Shown: positions 44,779 to 52,578 of the stretch, piece after piece
Position numbering within the stretch: the first letter of the stretch is position 1
Layout: each line of letters opens with the position of its first letter
Assembly (NCBI GenBank): GCA_964615765.1
Contig: CAZTQN010000007.1
Span: 77,977-141,976, forward strand
Direction of reading: 5' to 3'
Source of the DNA: CAZTQN01 sp964615765
GTDB taxonomy: Bacteria; Planctomycetota; Phycisphaerae; Phycisphaerales; UBA1924
Length of the DNA stretch: 64,000 bases
Notes under the pieces: model-generated
The model's input: the letters and a program-made list of their open reading frames with translations, nothing else
The model's database searches: none
What the model was told of the DNA's origin: nothing
Made by a program: the position numbers and the translations under genes

Positions 44779-45078
44779 CTACGAACGATGTTCCGACGGG
44801 CGGGGCACGGGGTCCGGGCCGCGCCCGCCGAGCGGGTGACAGCGCGACAGGCGGCGGATGGTGAGCCACGTCGCACGCAGCGGCGGGTGCAGGTGATACG
44901 CGTCGAGGGCGTATTGCGAGCAGGTTGGGTAAAAGCGGCACTGCCCGCCGAGGAACGGGCTGAGCGTGAAGCGGTACAGCCAGATCACCCCCAGAAAGGG
45001 ATAGGCGGCGATCGGCGGACGACGCCGATGCGGGGTGGGGTCGGGTTCGGGCTCGGGCTGGTGGGGCGCGTGGGCCAT
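44779..45078 (-). CDS. yidD: Membrane protein insertion efficiency factor YidD
   Basis: 99 residues from ATG 45078, beginning 5 bases after the rnpA stop. The family signature is complete: LGVIWLYRFTLSPFLGGQCR, FYPTCSQYALDAY, and RLSRCHPLGGRGPDPVP. YidD is a small amphipathic protein at the inner membrane that helps YidC insert membrane proteins. It is 25 residues longer than the shortest family members because of a Pro/Glu-rich start. In most bacteria the order is rpmH-rnpA-yidD-yidC. Here yidC does not follow; the next gene on this strand is the TetR regulator. Confidence 0.95.
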   Translation of the reverse strand: MAHAPHQPEPEPDPTPHRRRPPIAAYPFLGVIWLYRFTLSPFLGGQCRFYPTCSQYALDAYHLHPPLRATWLTIRRLSRCHPLGGRGPDPVPRPSEHRS

Positions 45079-45083
45079 CGGGA

Positions 45084-45545
45084 TCAGGCGGTCGGGGGAG
45101 AGGGCGGAGGCTGATTGGGCGGGCGGCGGCGGCAGGCGGCGTCGGCGTCGCGGGCCAGTTCGGCGAGCATGCGCCGGACGACGTCGAGCGTGAGAGCCGC
45201 GGCTTTGGGGGTCGGCCGCACGCCGACGACGTAGTCGTAGCGGCCCGTGAGCGATGCGGGCAGCGTGTGCTGATCGAGGCGGAAGGCCTCGCGGATGAAT
45301 CGCTTGAGACGGTTGCGGACGACGGCCCCGCCGACGCGGGTCCCGACCATGAGCCCCAGGCGCGGGTTGGGGAGCGTGTTGGGGAGTGCGGACAGGACCA
45401 GCGGGCCGCGGGCGAAGCGGACTTTGGCGGCGAGCACGGCCTGGAACTCGCGGGCGTGGGTGAGGCGGTGGCGCGTGCGGAAGTGCAGAGCCGCGGGTTG
45501 GCTGGGGTCGGGCGCGGACGGAGATGACGCGGCCGACGTGGTCAC
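45084..45545 (-). CDS. rnpA: Ribonuclease P protein component
   Basis: 153 residues from GTG 45545; the start is uncertain because no ribosome site is visible, and an upstream GTG would overlap the next gene. RnpA assists RNase P RNA in cutting the 5' leader of tRNA precursors. The core signature is RVGGAVVRNRLKRFIREAFR, the R-N-R-x-K-R-x-x-R-E-x-F-R motif of the family. HFRTRHRLTHAREFQAVLAA is the usual beginning of the fold, and RYDYVVGVRP-x-P the third strand. A Pro-rich tail (RRRPPNQPPPSPPT) is unusual. rpmH, normally just upstream, is absent: the next gene on this strand is a membrane protein. Confidence 0.93.
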   Translation of the reverse strand: MTTSAASSPSAPDPSQPAALHFRTRHRLTHAREFQAVLAAKVRFARGPLVLSALPNTLPNPRLGLMVGTRVGGAVVRNRLKRFIREAFRLDQHTLPASLTGRYDYVVGVRPTPKAAALTLDVVRRMLAELARDADAACRRRPPNQPPPSPPTA

Positions 45546-45589
45546 GCGCGATGGTAGAAGCGCGGCGGCGGTGGCCCGGGCGGTATCGA

Positions 45590-46174
45590 TTACGACCGGC
45601 GGGCGGTGGGGAGCACGCCGATGAGGACCGCGAGCACGCCGCCGGCGAGGAGCCACGGGCGGACCTTGTCGTCGGTCGTCCAGCGTTCGAGGGTCGAGAT
45701 GCGCCGGTTCATGTCCGGGTGCGGGGGCTCGCGCAGCGGCGGGGGCTCGAGCGTCGGGAAGACCGAGGCGCTGGTGCGGGCCGGGTCGGGGATGGGCGTG
45801 AGCGGGACGCGGTCGGTCGGGGACTGCGTCAACTGCGTCGCGGCGAGCGAGAGCAGGACCGACTCGTCGCCGGATTGCAGGGCCGCCTGGAACTGGCCGT
45901 AGCGGCGGACGCGCTCGAGGCGGTGGTCTTCAACGGCCTTGGCCTTGTCGCGTTCCCAGCGGGCCAGGCGGAGGTCGCGCTCGGCGGGGATCAGCACCGT
46001 GGCGGCGATGGTGCCCACGCCGGCGATGAGAAAGAGCCAGCCCGGATCCAGACGGACGAGCGGGCCATGGCGACGAGCGCGGGCGGGGGACTGGCCCCTC
46101 GGCGGGCGCGGCGCGACGGACGCCCGGCGCGGGGCGGAGACGGAGCCGGATGGCACGGGCGATGACGCCGACAT
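45590..46174 (-). CDS. Two-helix membrane protein, function unknown
   Basis: 194 residues from ATG 46174 (GTG 46183 is the alternative; no ribosome site). A basic, Pro/Ser-rich N-terminus precedes the first membrane helix (WLFLIAGVGTIAATVLIPA). A charged helical stretch follows (RDLRLARWERDKAKAVEDHR, LERVRRYGQFQAAL), then a Pro-rich loop (PTLEPPPLREPPHPDMNRRI) and a second helix near the end (PWLLAGGVLAVLIGVLP). With both helices across the membrane, most of the protein would lie on one side. I recognise no family. It occupies the position of rpmH upstream of rnpA and may share its transcript. Confidence 0.72.
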   Translation of the reverse strand: MSASSPVPSGSVSAPRRASVAPRPPRGQSPARARRHGPLVRLDPGWLFLIAGVGTIAATVLIPAERDLRLARWERDKAKAVEDHRLERVRRYGQFQAALQSGDESVLLSLAATQLTQSPTDRVPLTPIPDPARTSASVFPTLEPPPLREPPHPDMNRRISTLERWTTDDKVRPWLLAGGVLAVLIGVLPTARRS

Positions 46175-46309
46175 GGTCAGCACGGGGGGTGGGTATCGGT
46201 CAGGTGTGCGGGAAGGCTAGCGAAATGATGGGCGGGTGAGCCGGGGGGAACGGGGAGCGGCGGGGGTTGGGGCAGGATTGGGGCGGGGGCGGTTCTACAC
46301 TGCTCGCCT

Positions 46310-47644
46310 ATGCCGCGACGCGTGTTGATCACGGGGCTGGGGACGGTGAGCGCTCTGGGGATGGGGGCGGGCGGGGGCGCGTTCTGGGAGGGGCTGTGCG
46401 CCGGACGCACGGCCCTGGGGCCGGTACGCCGGTTTGACGCGTCGGGGTTCCGGTGCGGGCTGGCGGGGGAAGTGGCGGACCTGAGCATCCGCGACCTGGT
46501 GCCCAAGCACTATCGCAAAGCGACGAAGGTGATGGCGCGGGACACGGAGATCGCGGTCGCCGCGGCCAAGTTCGCCGTGCAGGACGCGGGGCTGGTGACG
46601 CGGTCGGATATTGAGGAAGGCATCGCGACGGCGCTCACGCACCCAGCGGAGCGGACGGGGTGTCATATCGGGGCCGGGCTGATCGCCGCGGACAGCGAAG
46701 AGATGGCGGCGGCGATGGCGACGGCGCGGGGCGAAGGGAACCGGCTGGATCTTCGAGCGTGGGGCGGCGAGGGCGGGGCGGGGATGGAGTCGCTGACGCC
46801 GCTGTGGCTGCTCAAGTATCTGCCGAACATGCTGGCGTGCCACGTGACGATCATCCACGGGGCGGAGGGGCCCAGCAACACGATCACGTGCGCCGAGGCG
46901 AGCGGGCTGCTCTCGGTCGGGGAGAGCGCGCGGGTGGTGGAGCGCGGGGCGGCGGACATCTGCTTCTCCGGCTCGGCGGAGAGCAAGGTCAACCCGATGG
47001 GGATGCTGCGGATGGACCTGTGCGGGTACCTGGCCCAGTCGATGGGTCAGACCGACGGCAGCGCACTGGTCCGCCCGTTTGATCCGCAGGCGACGGGCAC
47101 GGTCTTGGGCGAGGGCGGCGGGATCCTGATGCTGGAAGAGCGGGAAGCCGCGATCAAGCGCGGGGCCCGGGCGTACGCCGAGGTCGTCGGGTTCGGCGGC
47201 GGACACTCTGAGCCGGGCTACCCGGCCGGGGAGAATGACGAGGGGTATCGGTACGCGATCGAGAACGCGCTGGAGGACGCCGGGATTGGGCCGGAGGCGA
47301 TCTCGGCGGTGGTGCCCTTGGGCAGCGGCGTGCCGGCGCTGGACCGGGCGGAGCTGGGGGCACTGCGGGCGGTGCTGGGCGAGCGGCTGGGGCGGGTGCC
47401 GCTGATTACGTTGACGCCCAACCTGGGGCTGAGCATGGCGGGGTGCGGGGGCCTGCAGGTGGCGGCGGGGGCGCTGGCGCTGCACACGCAGACAGTGCCG
47501 GCGCGGGTGCACCGGGGGCGGGCGGCGGGGGACGCCGGGGCGGGTCCGGCGGATCGGCAGGCGGCGGCGCTAGAGTTCGTTCTGGTGTGCTCGGGTTCGC
47601 TCGGGGCCCAGAACGCCGCGGTCGTGCTGAAGGCGGTACGCTGA
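46310..47644 (+). CDS. Ketosynthase-like protein lacking the catalytic triad (chain-length-factor-like)
   Basis: 444 residues from ATG 46310. The thiolase fold of a FabF-type beta-ketoacyl synthase is recognisable (VLITGLGTVSALG, RRFDASGF, GTVLGEGGGILMLEE, GSLGAQNAAVVLK). An ungapped alignment of GPSNTITCAEASGLLSVGES with GPASNCMTACAAGAQCVGEA of the gene at 48414 puts E196 where the active-site Cys lies. The two catalytic histidines are also gone: L337 in PLGSGVP against AHGTGTK, and L374 in NLGLSMAG against MFGHLIQAAG. It therefore cannot condense on its own. Chain-length factors of type II polyketide and aryl-polyene systems are such partners of active ketosynthases, so I infer a heterodimer with the protein at 48414. 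Confidence 0.85.
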   Translation: MPRRVLITGLGTVSALGMGAGGGAFWEGLCAGRTALGPVRRFDASGFRCGLAGEVADLSIRDLVPKHYRKATKVMARDTEIAVAAAKFAVQDAGLVTRSDIEEGIATALTHPAERTGCHIGAGLIAADSEEMAAAMATARGEGNRLDLRAWGGEGGAGMESLTPLWLLKYLPNMLACHVTIIHGAEGPSNTITCAEASGLLSVGESARVVERGAADICFSGSAESKVNPMGMLRMDLCGYLAQSMGQTDGSALVRPFDPQATGTVLGEGGGILMLEEREAAIKRGARAYAEVVGFGGGHSEPGYPAGENDEGYRYAIENALEDAGIGPEAISAVVPLGSGVPALDRAELGALRAVLGERLGRVPLITLTPNLGLSMAGCGGLQVAAGALALHTQTVPARVHRGRAAGDAGAGPADRQAAALEFVLVCSGSLGAQNAAVVLKAVR

Positions 47645-47696
47645 AAGCCGCGGCACTCTTTCCTCTTTCTTCCTCAGCCTTCGGGCGGGAGCAGCC

Positions 47697-48380
47697 ATGT
47701 ACGACGATCCGGGCCAGTATCGAGATCATCAGCCGCGTGAAGGTGGCTACCGCGAAGGCGGGGGCGGTCGGCGCGGGGGCTACGGCGGCGGTCATGGCGG
47801 GCACGGTGGTCATGGGGGCCACGGCGGTCATGGTGGGCACGGCGGCGGCGGGCGCGGCCCGCGGCGCGACCCGGACCGCGAAGGCCGCGGGATCCCGCTC
47901 TCCGAACTCGACCCGGCGCTGACGGAAGTCAGCCGTCGCCTGATCGGGTGCGCGATCGAAGTCCACAAGGGCTTGGGCCCGGGCTTCGACCGCGAGGTGT
48001 ACCTGAAGGCGCTGACGGTCGAGATGAACGCGCAGAGCCTGCCGTTCACCGCCGAGCAGGATTATCCGGTGATCTACCGCGGCTCCAAGGTCGGGGCCCG
48101 GAAGGCCGCGTTGGTGATCGACGGGAAGTTCGTCGTCGACGTGTACGCGCTCCGCGGCGAGGTCGGCTCGTCCGAACGCGCCGGCATGCGGGCGCTGCTG
48201 AAGGCGGCGGACATGGAGCTCGGGCTCATCATCAACTTCTCCGAACGCCGGCTGAAGGACGGGCTGGTCCGCGTGCTCAACACGGAAAAGCTGCAACTGC
48301 CGGAGCACGGCGAACAGGGCGAGCACGACGAGCACGGCGGCGCGGGCGCCGGCGAGCACGGGCACGACACGCAGGCCTGA
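47697..48380 (+). CDS. GxxExxY-family protein with His/Gly-rich ends
   Basis: 227 residues from ATG 47697, with GGGAG 5 bases upstream. The N-terminal ~60 residues are Gly/Arg/His-rich with repeated GGH (GGHGGHGGHGGHGGHGG). The core (65-205) has IGCAIEVHKGLGPGFDREVY, the GPG[FL]-x-E-x-x-Y segment of GxxExxY proteins, but the aligned Glu position is Arg (R-E-V-Y instead of E-S-V-Y). The usual V-x-x-E-L-K, part of a PD-(D/E)xK-like site, reads FVVDVYALRG, so the putative nuclease residues are lost. GLIINFSERRLKDGLVRVLN is conserved. The C-terminal tail is again His/Glu-rich (EHGEQGEHDEHGG). The ends could bind metal. It lies between two ketosynthase genes in the same direction. Confidence 0.82.
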   Translation: MYDDPGQYRDHQPREGGYREGGGGRRGGYGGGHGGHGGHGGHGGHGGHGGGGRGPRRDPDREGRGIPLSELDPALTEVSRRLIGCAIEVHKGLGPGFDREVYLKALTVEMNAQSLPFTAEQDYPVIYRGSKVGARKAALVIDGKFVVDVYALRGEVGSSERAGMRALLKAADMELGLIINFSERRLKDGLVRVLNTEKLQLPEHGEQGEHDEHGGAGAGEHGHDTQA

Positions 48381-48413
48381 TCCACAGGCCGGGCACGGAG
48401 GCTGAGCATTCGC

Positions 48414-49757
48414 GTGGACCGTTCGCGCGTCGTCATCACGGGCATGGGCTGGGTCACGCCGCTGGGCTGTGATGTGGCCTCGGTCTGGAGCAAATTGCTG
48501 GCCGGCGTGAGCGCGGTGCAGCGGGTGTCGCGCTTTGATGCGGGCACGTTCAAGACGGACTTCGCGGCGGAGGTGCGGAACTTCCGGCTGGCGGACTTTC
48601 TGGACGTGCACGCTTCGGCGCACGAGCACGCGGGCATCAGCACCAAGTTCGCGCTCGCCGCGGCGGCGCAGGCGTGGAAGCAGTCCGGCCTCGAGGCGCT
48701 CGCGAAGGACGGGCGACTGAACCGGCGGCGCTTCGGGCTCTACATGGGCGCGGGCGAAGGGTCGCTTGATATCGAAAACTACGCCGGGGCGCACCTGGCA
48801 GGATGGGTCGATAGCGAGCGCCGGCTGGACACGACGCGGTGGGCGAAGGCGGCGTACGCGGGCATGAACCCGGTGCGCGAGCTGGAGCAGGAACCGCAGA
48901 TGACGCTGACGCACGTGGCCCAGGCGTTCGGCTGCCGGGGGCCGGCGTCGAACTGCATGACCGCGTGCGCCGCCGGGGCCCAGTGCGTGGGCGAGGCGGT
49001 GGAGATGATCAAGCACGGCGACGCCGACGTGATGTTCGCGGGCGGCGCGCACAGCATGATCCACCCGCTGGGGATGACGGGGTTCATCCGGCTGACGGCG
49101 ATGAGCCGTCGGCGCGAGGACGCGGCCCACGCGGCCCGCCCGTTCGACCAGACGCGCGACGGCTTTGTCATGGGCGAGGGCGCGGGGATGCTCGTGCTCG
49201 AGACGCTCGAGCACGCGCTGGCGCGCGGGGCCGAGCCGCTCGCGGAGATCGCGGGCTACGGCTCGACGGCGGACGCGTTCCGAATCACGGACATTCAGCC
49301 CGACGGCAAGGGCGGGGCGGGCACGATGCTGGAAGCCTGCCGCCAGGCGGGCGTGAACCCGCGCGAGCCGGGCCCGGACGGTCGCCCGGCGGTGCACTAC
49401 ATCTCGGCGCACGGCACGGGGACGAAAGAGAACGACTCGATCGAGACCAAGGCCGTGAAAGCGGTGTTCGGCGCGCTCGCGCCGAAGGTGCCGTTCTCCA
49501 GCGTGAAATCGATGTTCGGGCACCTGATCCAGGCGGCGGGCACGGTGGAACTGATGACCTGCGTGCAGGCCATCCGCACCGGGTTCATCCCCCCCACTAT
49601 CAACCTCAACCAGCCCGACCCGGCGTGCGACCTCGACTACGTCGCCAACGCGGCCCGCGACCTGCGCGAGCAGGGCGGCGTGGACCTGTGTCTGTCCAAC
49701 TCGTTCGGCTTCGGCGGACAGAACGACACGGTGGCGGTGCGGAAGTATCGGGGCTGA
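48414..49757 (+). CDS. fabF: Beta-ketoacyl-[acyl-carrier-protein] synthase, FabF/KAS II type
   Basis: 447 residues from GTG 48414; GGAGG lies 12 bases upstream, somewhat far. All catalytic residues are present: Cys185 in MTACAAGAQ, His333 in AHGTGTKEND, and His370 with Lys365 in SVKSMFGHLIQAAGTVEL. The enzyme extends acyl chains by two carbons using malonyl-ACP. VITGMGWVTPLG and SNSFGFGGQNDTVAVRK are normal ends of the family. Residues ~95-165 are longer than in E. coli FabF (RRLDTTRWAKAAYAG, ELEQEPQMTLTHVAQ). No acp, fabD or fabG lies beside it. The only likely partner here is the inactive paralogue upstream at 46310, which suggests a specialised fatty-acid or polyketide role rather than housekeeping synthesis. 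Confidence 0.9.
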   Translation: MDRSRVVITGMGWVTPLGCDVASVWSKLLAGVSAVQRVSRFDAGTFKTDFAAEVRNFRLADFLDVHASAHEHAGISTKFALAAAAQAWKQSGLEALAKDGRLNRRRFGLYMGAGEGSLDIENYAGAHLAGWVDSERRLDTTRWAKAAYAGMNPVRELEQEPQMTLTHVAQAFGCRGPASNCMTACAAGAQCVGEAVEMIKHGDADVMFAGGAHSMIHPLGMTGFIRLTAMSRRREDAAHAARPFDQTRDGFVMGEGAGMLVLETLEHALARGAEPLAEIAGYGSTADAFRITDIQPDGKGGAGTMLEACRQAGVNPREPGPDGRPAVHYISAHGTGTKENDSIETKAVKAVFGALAPKVPFSSVKSMFGHLIQAAGTVELMTCVQAIRTGFIPPTINLNQPDPACDLDYVANAARDLREQGGVDLCLSNSFGFGGQNDTVAVRKYRG

Positions 49758-49762
49758 GAAGA

Positions 49763-49794
49763 GTTCGCCGCGGAGGCGCGGAGACGCGAAGCGG
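49763..49794. repeat. Short word-like repeat tract
   Basis: GTTCGCCGCGGAGGCGCGGA then GACGCGAAGC: related purine-rich words (CGGAGGCGCGGAGACGCG) just after the stop codon of the ketosynthase. It resembles the tract at 60204-60235 (GACGCCACGGAGACGCCGAG) and the words in the element at 23254. Only one arm is seen. Confidence 0.45.
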
Positions 49795-49918
49795 GGCAGG
49801 TGTTGAGGGTTCCGGTCAGATTTCGTGTCGCTTGTGAGGTCGGCCGCTGATGACGGACTGACTTCGAGCCCTTCGCGCCGTCGCGTTCGATCCCGCCGCT
49901 CGCGGCTACGCTGGCTTC

Positions 49919-51163
49919 GTGGCCGATCAGGCTCCAGCCCGTGCGTCTTCCGGCGCGTCGCGGACGCGGGCGATCGTGTTTCTGATCATTTTTCTGGATC
50001 TTCTGGGCGTGGGGATCATCGCGCCGATCGCGCCGTTCGTGGTGGCGCGGTTCGAGGCGGACGGGGCGTTTTTCGGGACGGCGCTCGCCGTCACGCTGCT
50101 GACGCTGTCGTACTCGGCGGCGCAGTTTCTCGCGACGCCGGTGCTGGGGGCGTTGTCGGACCGCGTCGGGCGGCGGCCGGTGCTGCTGGGGAGCATGATC
50201 GGGACGGCGGCGGGATACGTGCTGTTTGCGCTGGGCGCGACGGTGGGCGGCGGGTCGTACTGGGTCGTGCTCGGGGCGCGGGTGCTGGACGGGGCGACGG
50301 GCGGGAACATCTCGGCGGCGCAGGCGGCGCTGGCGGATATCACGCCGCCCGCTGAGCGGGCCAAGGCGTTCGGGCTGGTGGGCGCGGCATTCGGGCTGGG
50401 CTTCACGCTCGGGCCGGCGATCAGCGCGATGCTGTCGGGGTTCGGGCCGCTCGCGCCAGTGTGGGCGTCGGCGGGGCTGGCGATGGTGACGTCGGTGCTG
50501 ATCGCGGTGTATCTGCCGGAGACGCTCGCGCGCGAGCATCGGCGTGCGGGGCGAATGACGGCGGCGGACTTCAACCCGCTGGGCACGCTGGCGCGGGCGA
50601 TGATGATCGCGGGGCTGCCGGTGCTGCTGGGCGTGGTGTTCCTCGTCAACTTCGCGCACGCGGAGATGCGGACGACCTTCGCGCTGTTCCTGAAAGAACA
50701 CCTCGGGATGGATCAGCGGCACGCGGGCTGGATGTTCGCGTATGTCGGGCTGATGGCGGTGCTGGTGCAGGGCGTGCTGGTGCGCAAGGTCGAGCCGGCG
50801 TTGGGCGCGCGGCGGACGGCGGTGATCGGGCTGCCGATCGCGGCGTGCGGGTACGGGCTGATCCCCCTGGCGGACTCGGCGTGGGTGATGCTCGGGGCGA
50901 TCACGCTGATGGCGCTCGGGGGCGGGCTGGCCGGGCCGTCGATCAGCAGCATGCTGTCATCGAGCGCCGGGCCTGAGAAGCAGGGCACGGTGCTGGGCGC
51001 GTCGGCGTCGGTGGCGGCGTTGTCGCTGGTCGTCGGGCCGGTGGCGGCGGGGCTGCTGTACGACCATGCCGGGGACGCGTGGCCGTATTGGACGGGGGCG
51101 TGCGCGGTCGTGCTGGGCTGGTTGGTTCTGACGCTGCGTGTGCGCGGCGCGGCCCGCGCGTGA
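49919..51163 (+). CDS. MFS transporter, TetA-like drug/H+ antiporter type
   Basis: 414 residues from GTG 49919; no ribosome site is visible. Twelve membrane helices are expected. IVFLIIFLDLLGVGIIAPIA is a typical first helix of the DHA1 group, GALSDRVGRRPVLLGS is the loop 2-3 signature (GxLaDrxGRRxxLL), and RVLDGATGGNISAAQAALAD with GAAFGLGFTLGPAI fits motifs of helices 4-5 (motif C-like G-x(3)-G-P). The closest family pattern is tetracycline-type or multidrug efflux, but the substrate cannot be assigned. It converges on the DUF1501 gene with only four bases between the stops. The TetR gene is 5 kb away and not obviously linked. Confidence 0.88.
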   Translation: MADQAPARASSGASRTRAIVFLIIFLDLLGVGIIAPIAPFVVARFEADGAFFGTALAVTLLTLSYSAAQFLATPVLGALSDRVGRRPVLLGSMIGTAAGYVLFALGATVGGGSYWVVLGARVLDGATGGNISAAQAALADITPPAERAKAFGLVGAAFGLGFTLGPAISAMLSGFGPLAPVWASAGLAMVTSVLIAVYLPETLAREHRRAGRMTAADFNPLGTLARAMMIAGLPVLLGVVFLVNFAHAEMRTTFALFLKEHLGMDQRHAGWMFAYVGLMAVLVQGVLVRKVEPALGARRTAVIGLPIAACGYGLIPLADSAWVMLGAITLMALGGGLAGPSISSMLSSSAGPEKQGTVLGASASVAALSLVVGPVAAGLLYDHAGDAWPYWTGACAVVLGWLVLTLRVRGAARA

Positions 51164-51167
51164 GTGC

Positions 51168-52514
51168 TCAGCCCGCCGTGGCCACGCCGCGGAAGGTCGG
51201 CGTGAAGCCGGGGAAGATGGCGGAGAGGTTGTTGCCGTTGGCGAGGCGGCGGTCGATGATCTCGGCGAGGACGTCGCGGTAGTCGATGGTGACCTGCAGG
51301 TCGAGGTTCTGGTAGAGGTTGCCGAGCGTGGGCCACTGCGTGAGCACGCGGTTGCCGTTGATGCGTCGGCCCATGGCGAACATGACGTTGCCGTGCCCGT
51401 GGTCGGTGCCGGCGGAGCCGTTCTCGGCGACGCGGCGGCCGAACTCGCTCATGATGACGACGGTGACGGGGTACCCGCCGGCGGGCCCGCCGACGACGAC
51501 GTCGTCATAGAACGCGCGGAGCGAGGCGGCCAGGTCGGACATGTTGCCGGCCATCGTGCCGGTGATGTTGCCCTGGTTGGAGTGCGTGTCCCAGTTGCCG
51601 CGGTCGATGGCGACGGCCTCGACGCCCAGGTCGGCCTTGATGAGCGCGGCGGTCTGCTTGAGCGACTTGCCGAACGAGCTCGTCGGGTACGTCACGCCGG
51701 CGATGGGCGTGTACCCGTTGGCGTTCACCGTGGTCATCGCGTTGATGGTGGCCATGGTGTTGCGGGCGGCGGCCTTGAGCGGGTCGGGCACGCGGTTGTG
51801 CATGTCCGCCAGCCAACTGGTGCGCCCCGGGCGTGACGTGCCAGAGCCGCTGAGCTGGTAGTTGCCAAGGTCCGGCACGGGTACGGCCTTGGGCGCGCCG
51901 GCGAGCGTGAGCTGGAGCTGGAAGTTGATCCCGATGGCGCGGGCGGCGGCGGTCGGATCGTGCGGCGGGCTGGTGGCGATGTGCCGCCCGAGCCAGCCCG
52001 TGAACAGGAACGGGTCCTGCGCCTTGCCCAGTTCCATGTACTTCTGCGCGTCGAAGTGCGAGCGCGTCGGGTCCGTCGAGCCGGTCGCGTGCACGACCAG
52101 CAGGTGCCCGTTCTGATAGGGCGTGATGAGCGGCTGCATCGCGGGCGCGAAGCCGAAGTAGCCGTCGAGGTTCAGCGCGCCGTTGGTCGTGCCGGGGGGC
52201 TGGATGGCGAGCGTGGGGCGGCGGACGTAGTACTGCGGGTCGCCGTAGGGCACGCAGAGCGTGAGCCCGTCGGCCCCGCCGCGGAGATAGATGCTGACCA
52301 GGATGTCGCGCCCGGCGACGAAGCTGGAGGCGAAGGTGACGCGGGGCATCCACGCGGGCATCGCGGCGGCGGCGGCGGCGCTGGCGGCGGACCAGCCCAG
52401 GAAGCGACGCCGGCTCAGCCGGTTGTACTCGGCGCACGCGTTCGGGTCGCTCGTGCCCGCGGGTGAGGCGGCAAGGCCGTCGGCGGGCGCGGGCTGGTCG
52501 GCGGGGATGCTCAT
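51168..52514 (-). CDS. DUF1501-family exported protein with Tat signal
   Basis: 448 residues from ATG 52514. A twin-arginine signal is present (SRRRFLGWSAASAAAAAAMP), so it is exported folded through the Tat system. The family signature is seen: ILVSIYLRGGADGLTLCVPY, NPDxR-like FDAQKYMELG, DRGNWDTHSNQG, VVIMSEFGRRVAENGSAGTD and HGHGNVMFAMG. The D-x-H and HGHG motifs suggest a phosphatase or sulfatase-like metal site (alkaline phosphatase superfamily), but no activity is known for the family. It lies 64 bases downstream of a DUF1800 gene. The two families are nearly always paired in planctomycetes and related phyla, probably acting together at the cell surface. Confidence 0.9.
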   Translation of the reverse strand: MSIPADQPAPADGLAASPAGTSDPNACAEYNRLSRRRFLGWSAASAAAAAAMPAWMPRVTFASSFVAGRDILVSIYLRGGADGLTLCVPYGDPQYYVRRPTLAIQPPGTTNGALNLDGYFGFAPAMQPLITPYQNGHLLVVHATGSTDPTRSHFDAQKYMELGKAQDPFLFTGWLGRHIATSPPHDPTAAARAIGINFQLQLTLAGAPKAVPVPDLGNYQLSGSGTSRPGRTSWLADMHNRVPDPLKAAARNTMATINAMTTVNANGYTPIAGVTYPTSSFGKSLKQTAALIKADLGVEAVAIDRGNWDTHSNQGNITGTMAGNMSDLAASLRAFYDDVVVGGPAGGYPVTVVIMSEFGRRVAENGSAGTDHGHGNVMFAMGRRINGNRVLTQWPTLGNLYQNLDLQVTIDYRDVLAEIIDRRLANGNNLSAIFPGFTPTFRGVATAG

Positions 52515-52578
52515 GCGTGGCTCCGGGGTGACAGTTGATCCTTGGGCGGGCTCGGGCGACGGAACAGGGGGCGATGGG

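Noticed and set aside
47790..47850. Short tandem DNA repeat (GGTCATGG/GGGCACGG type) as an independent element
   Set aside because: It encodes the in-frame GGH run of the GxxExxY protein and has no inverted arm.
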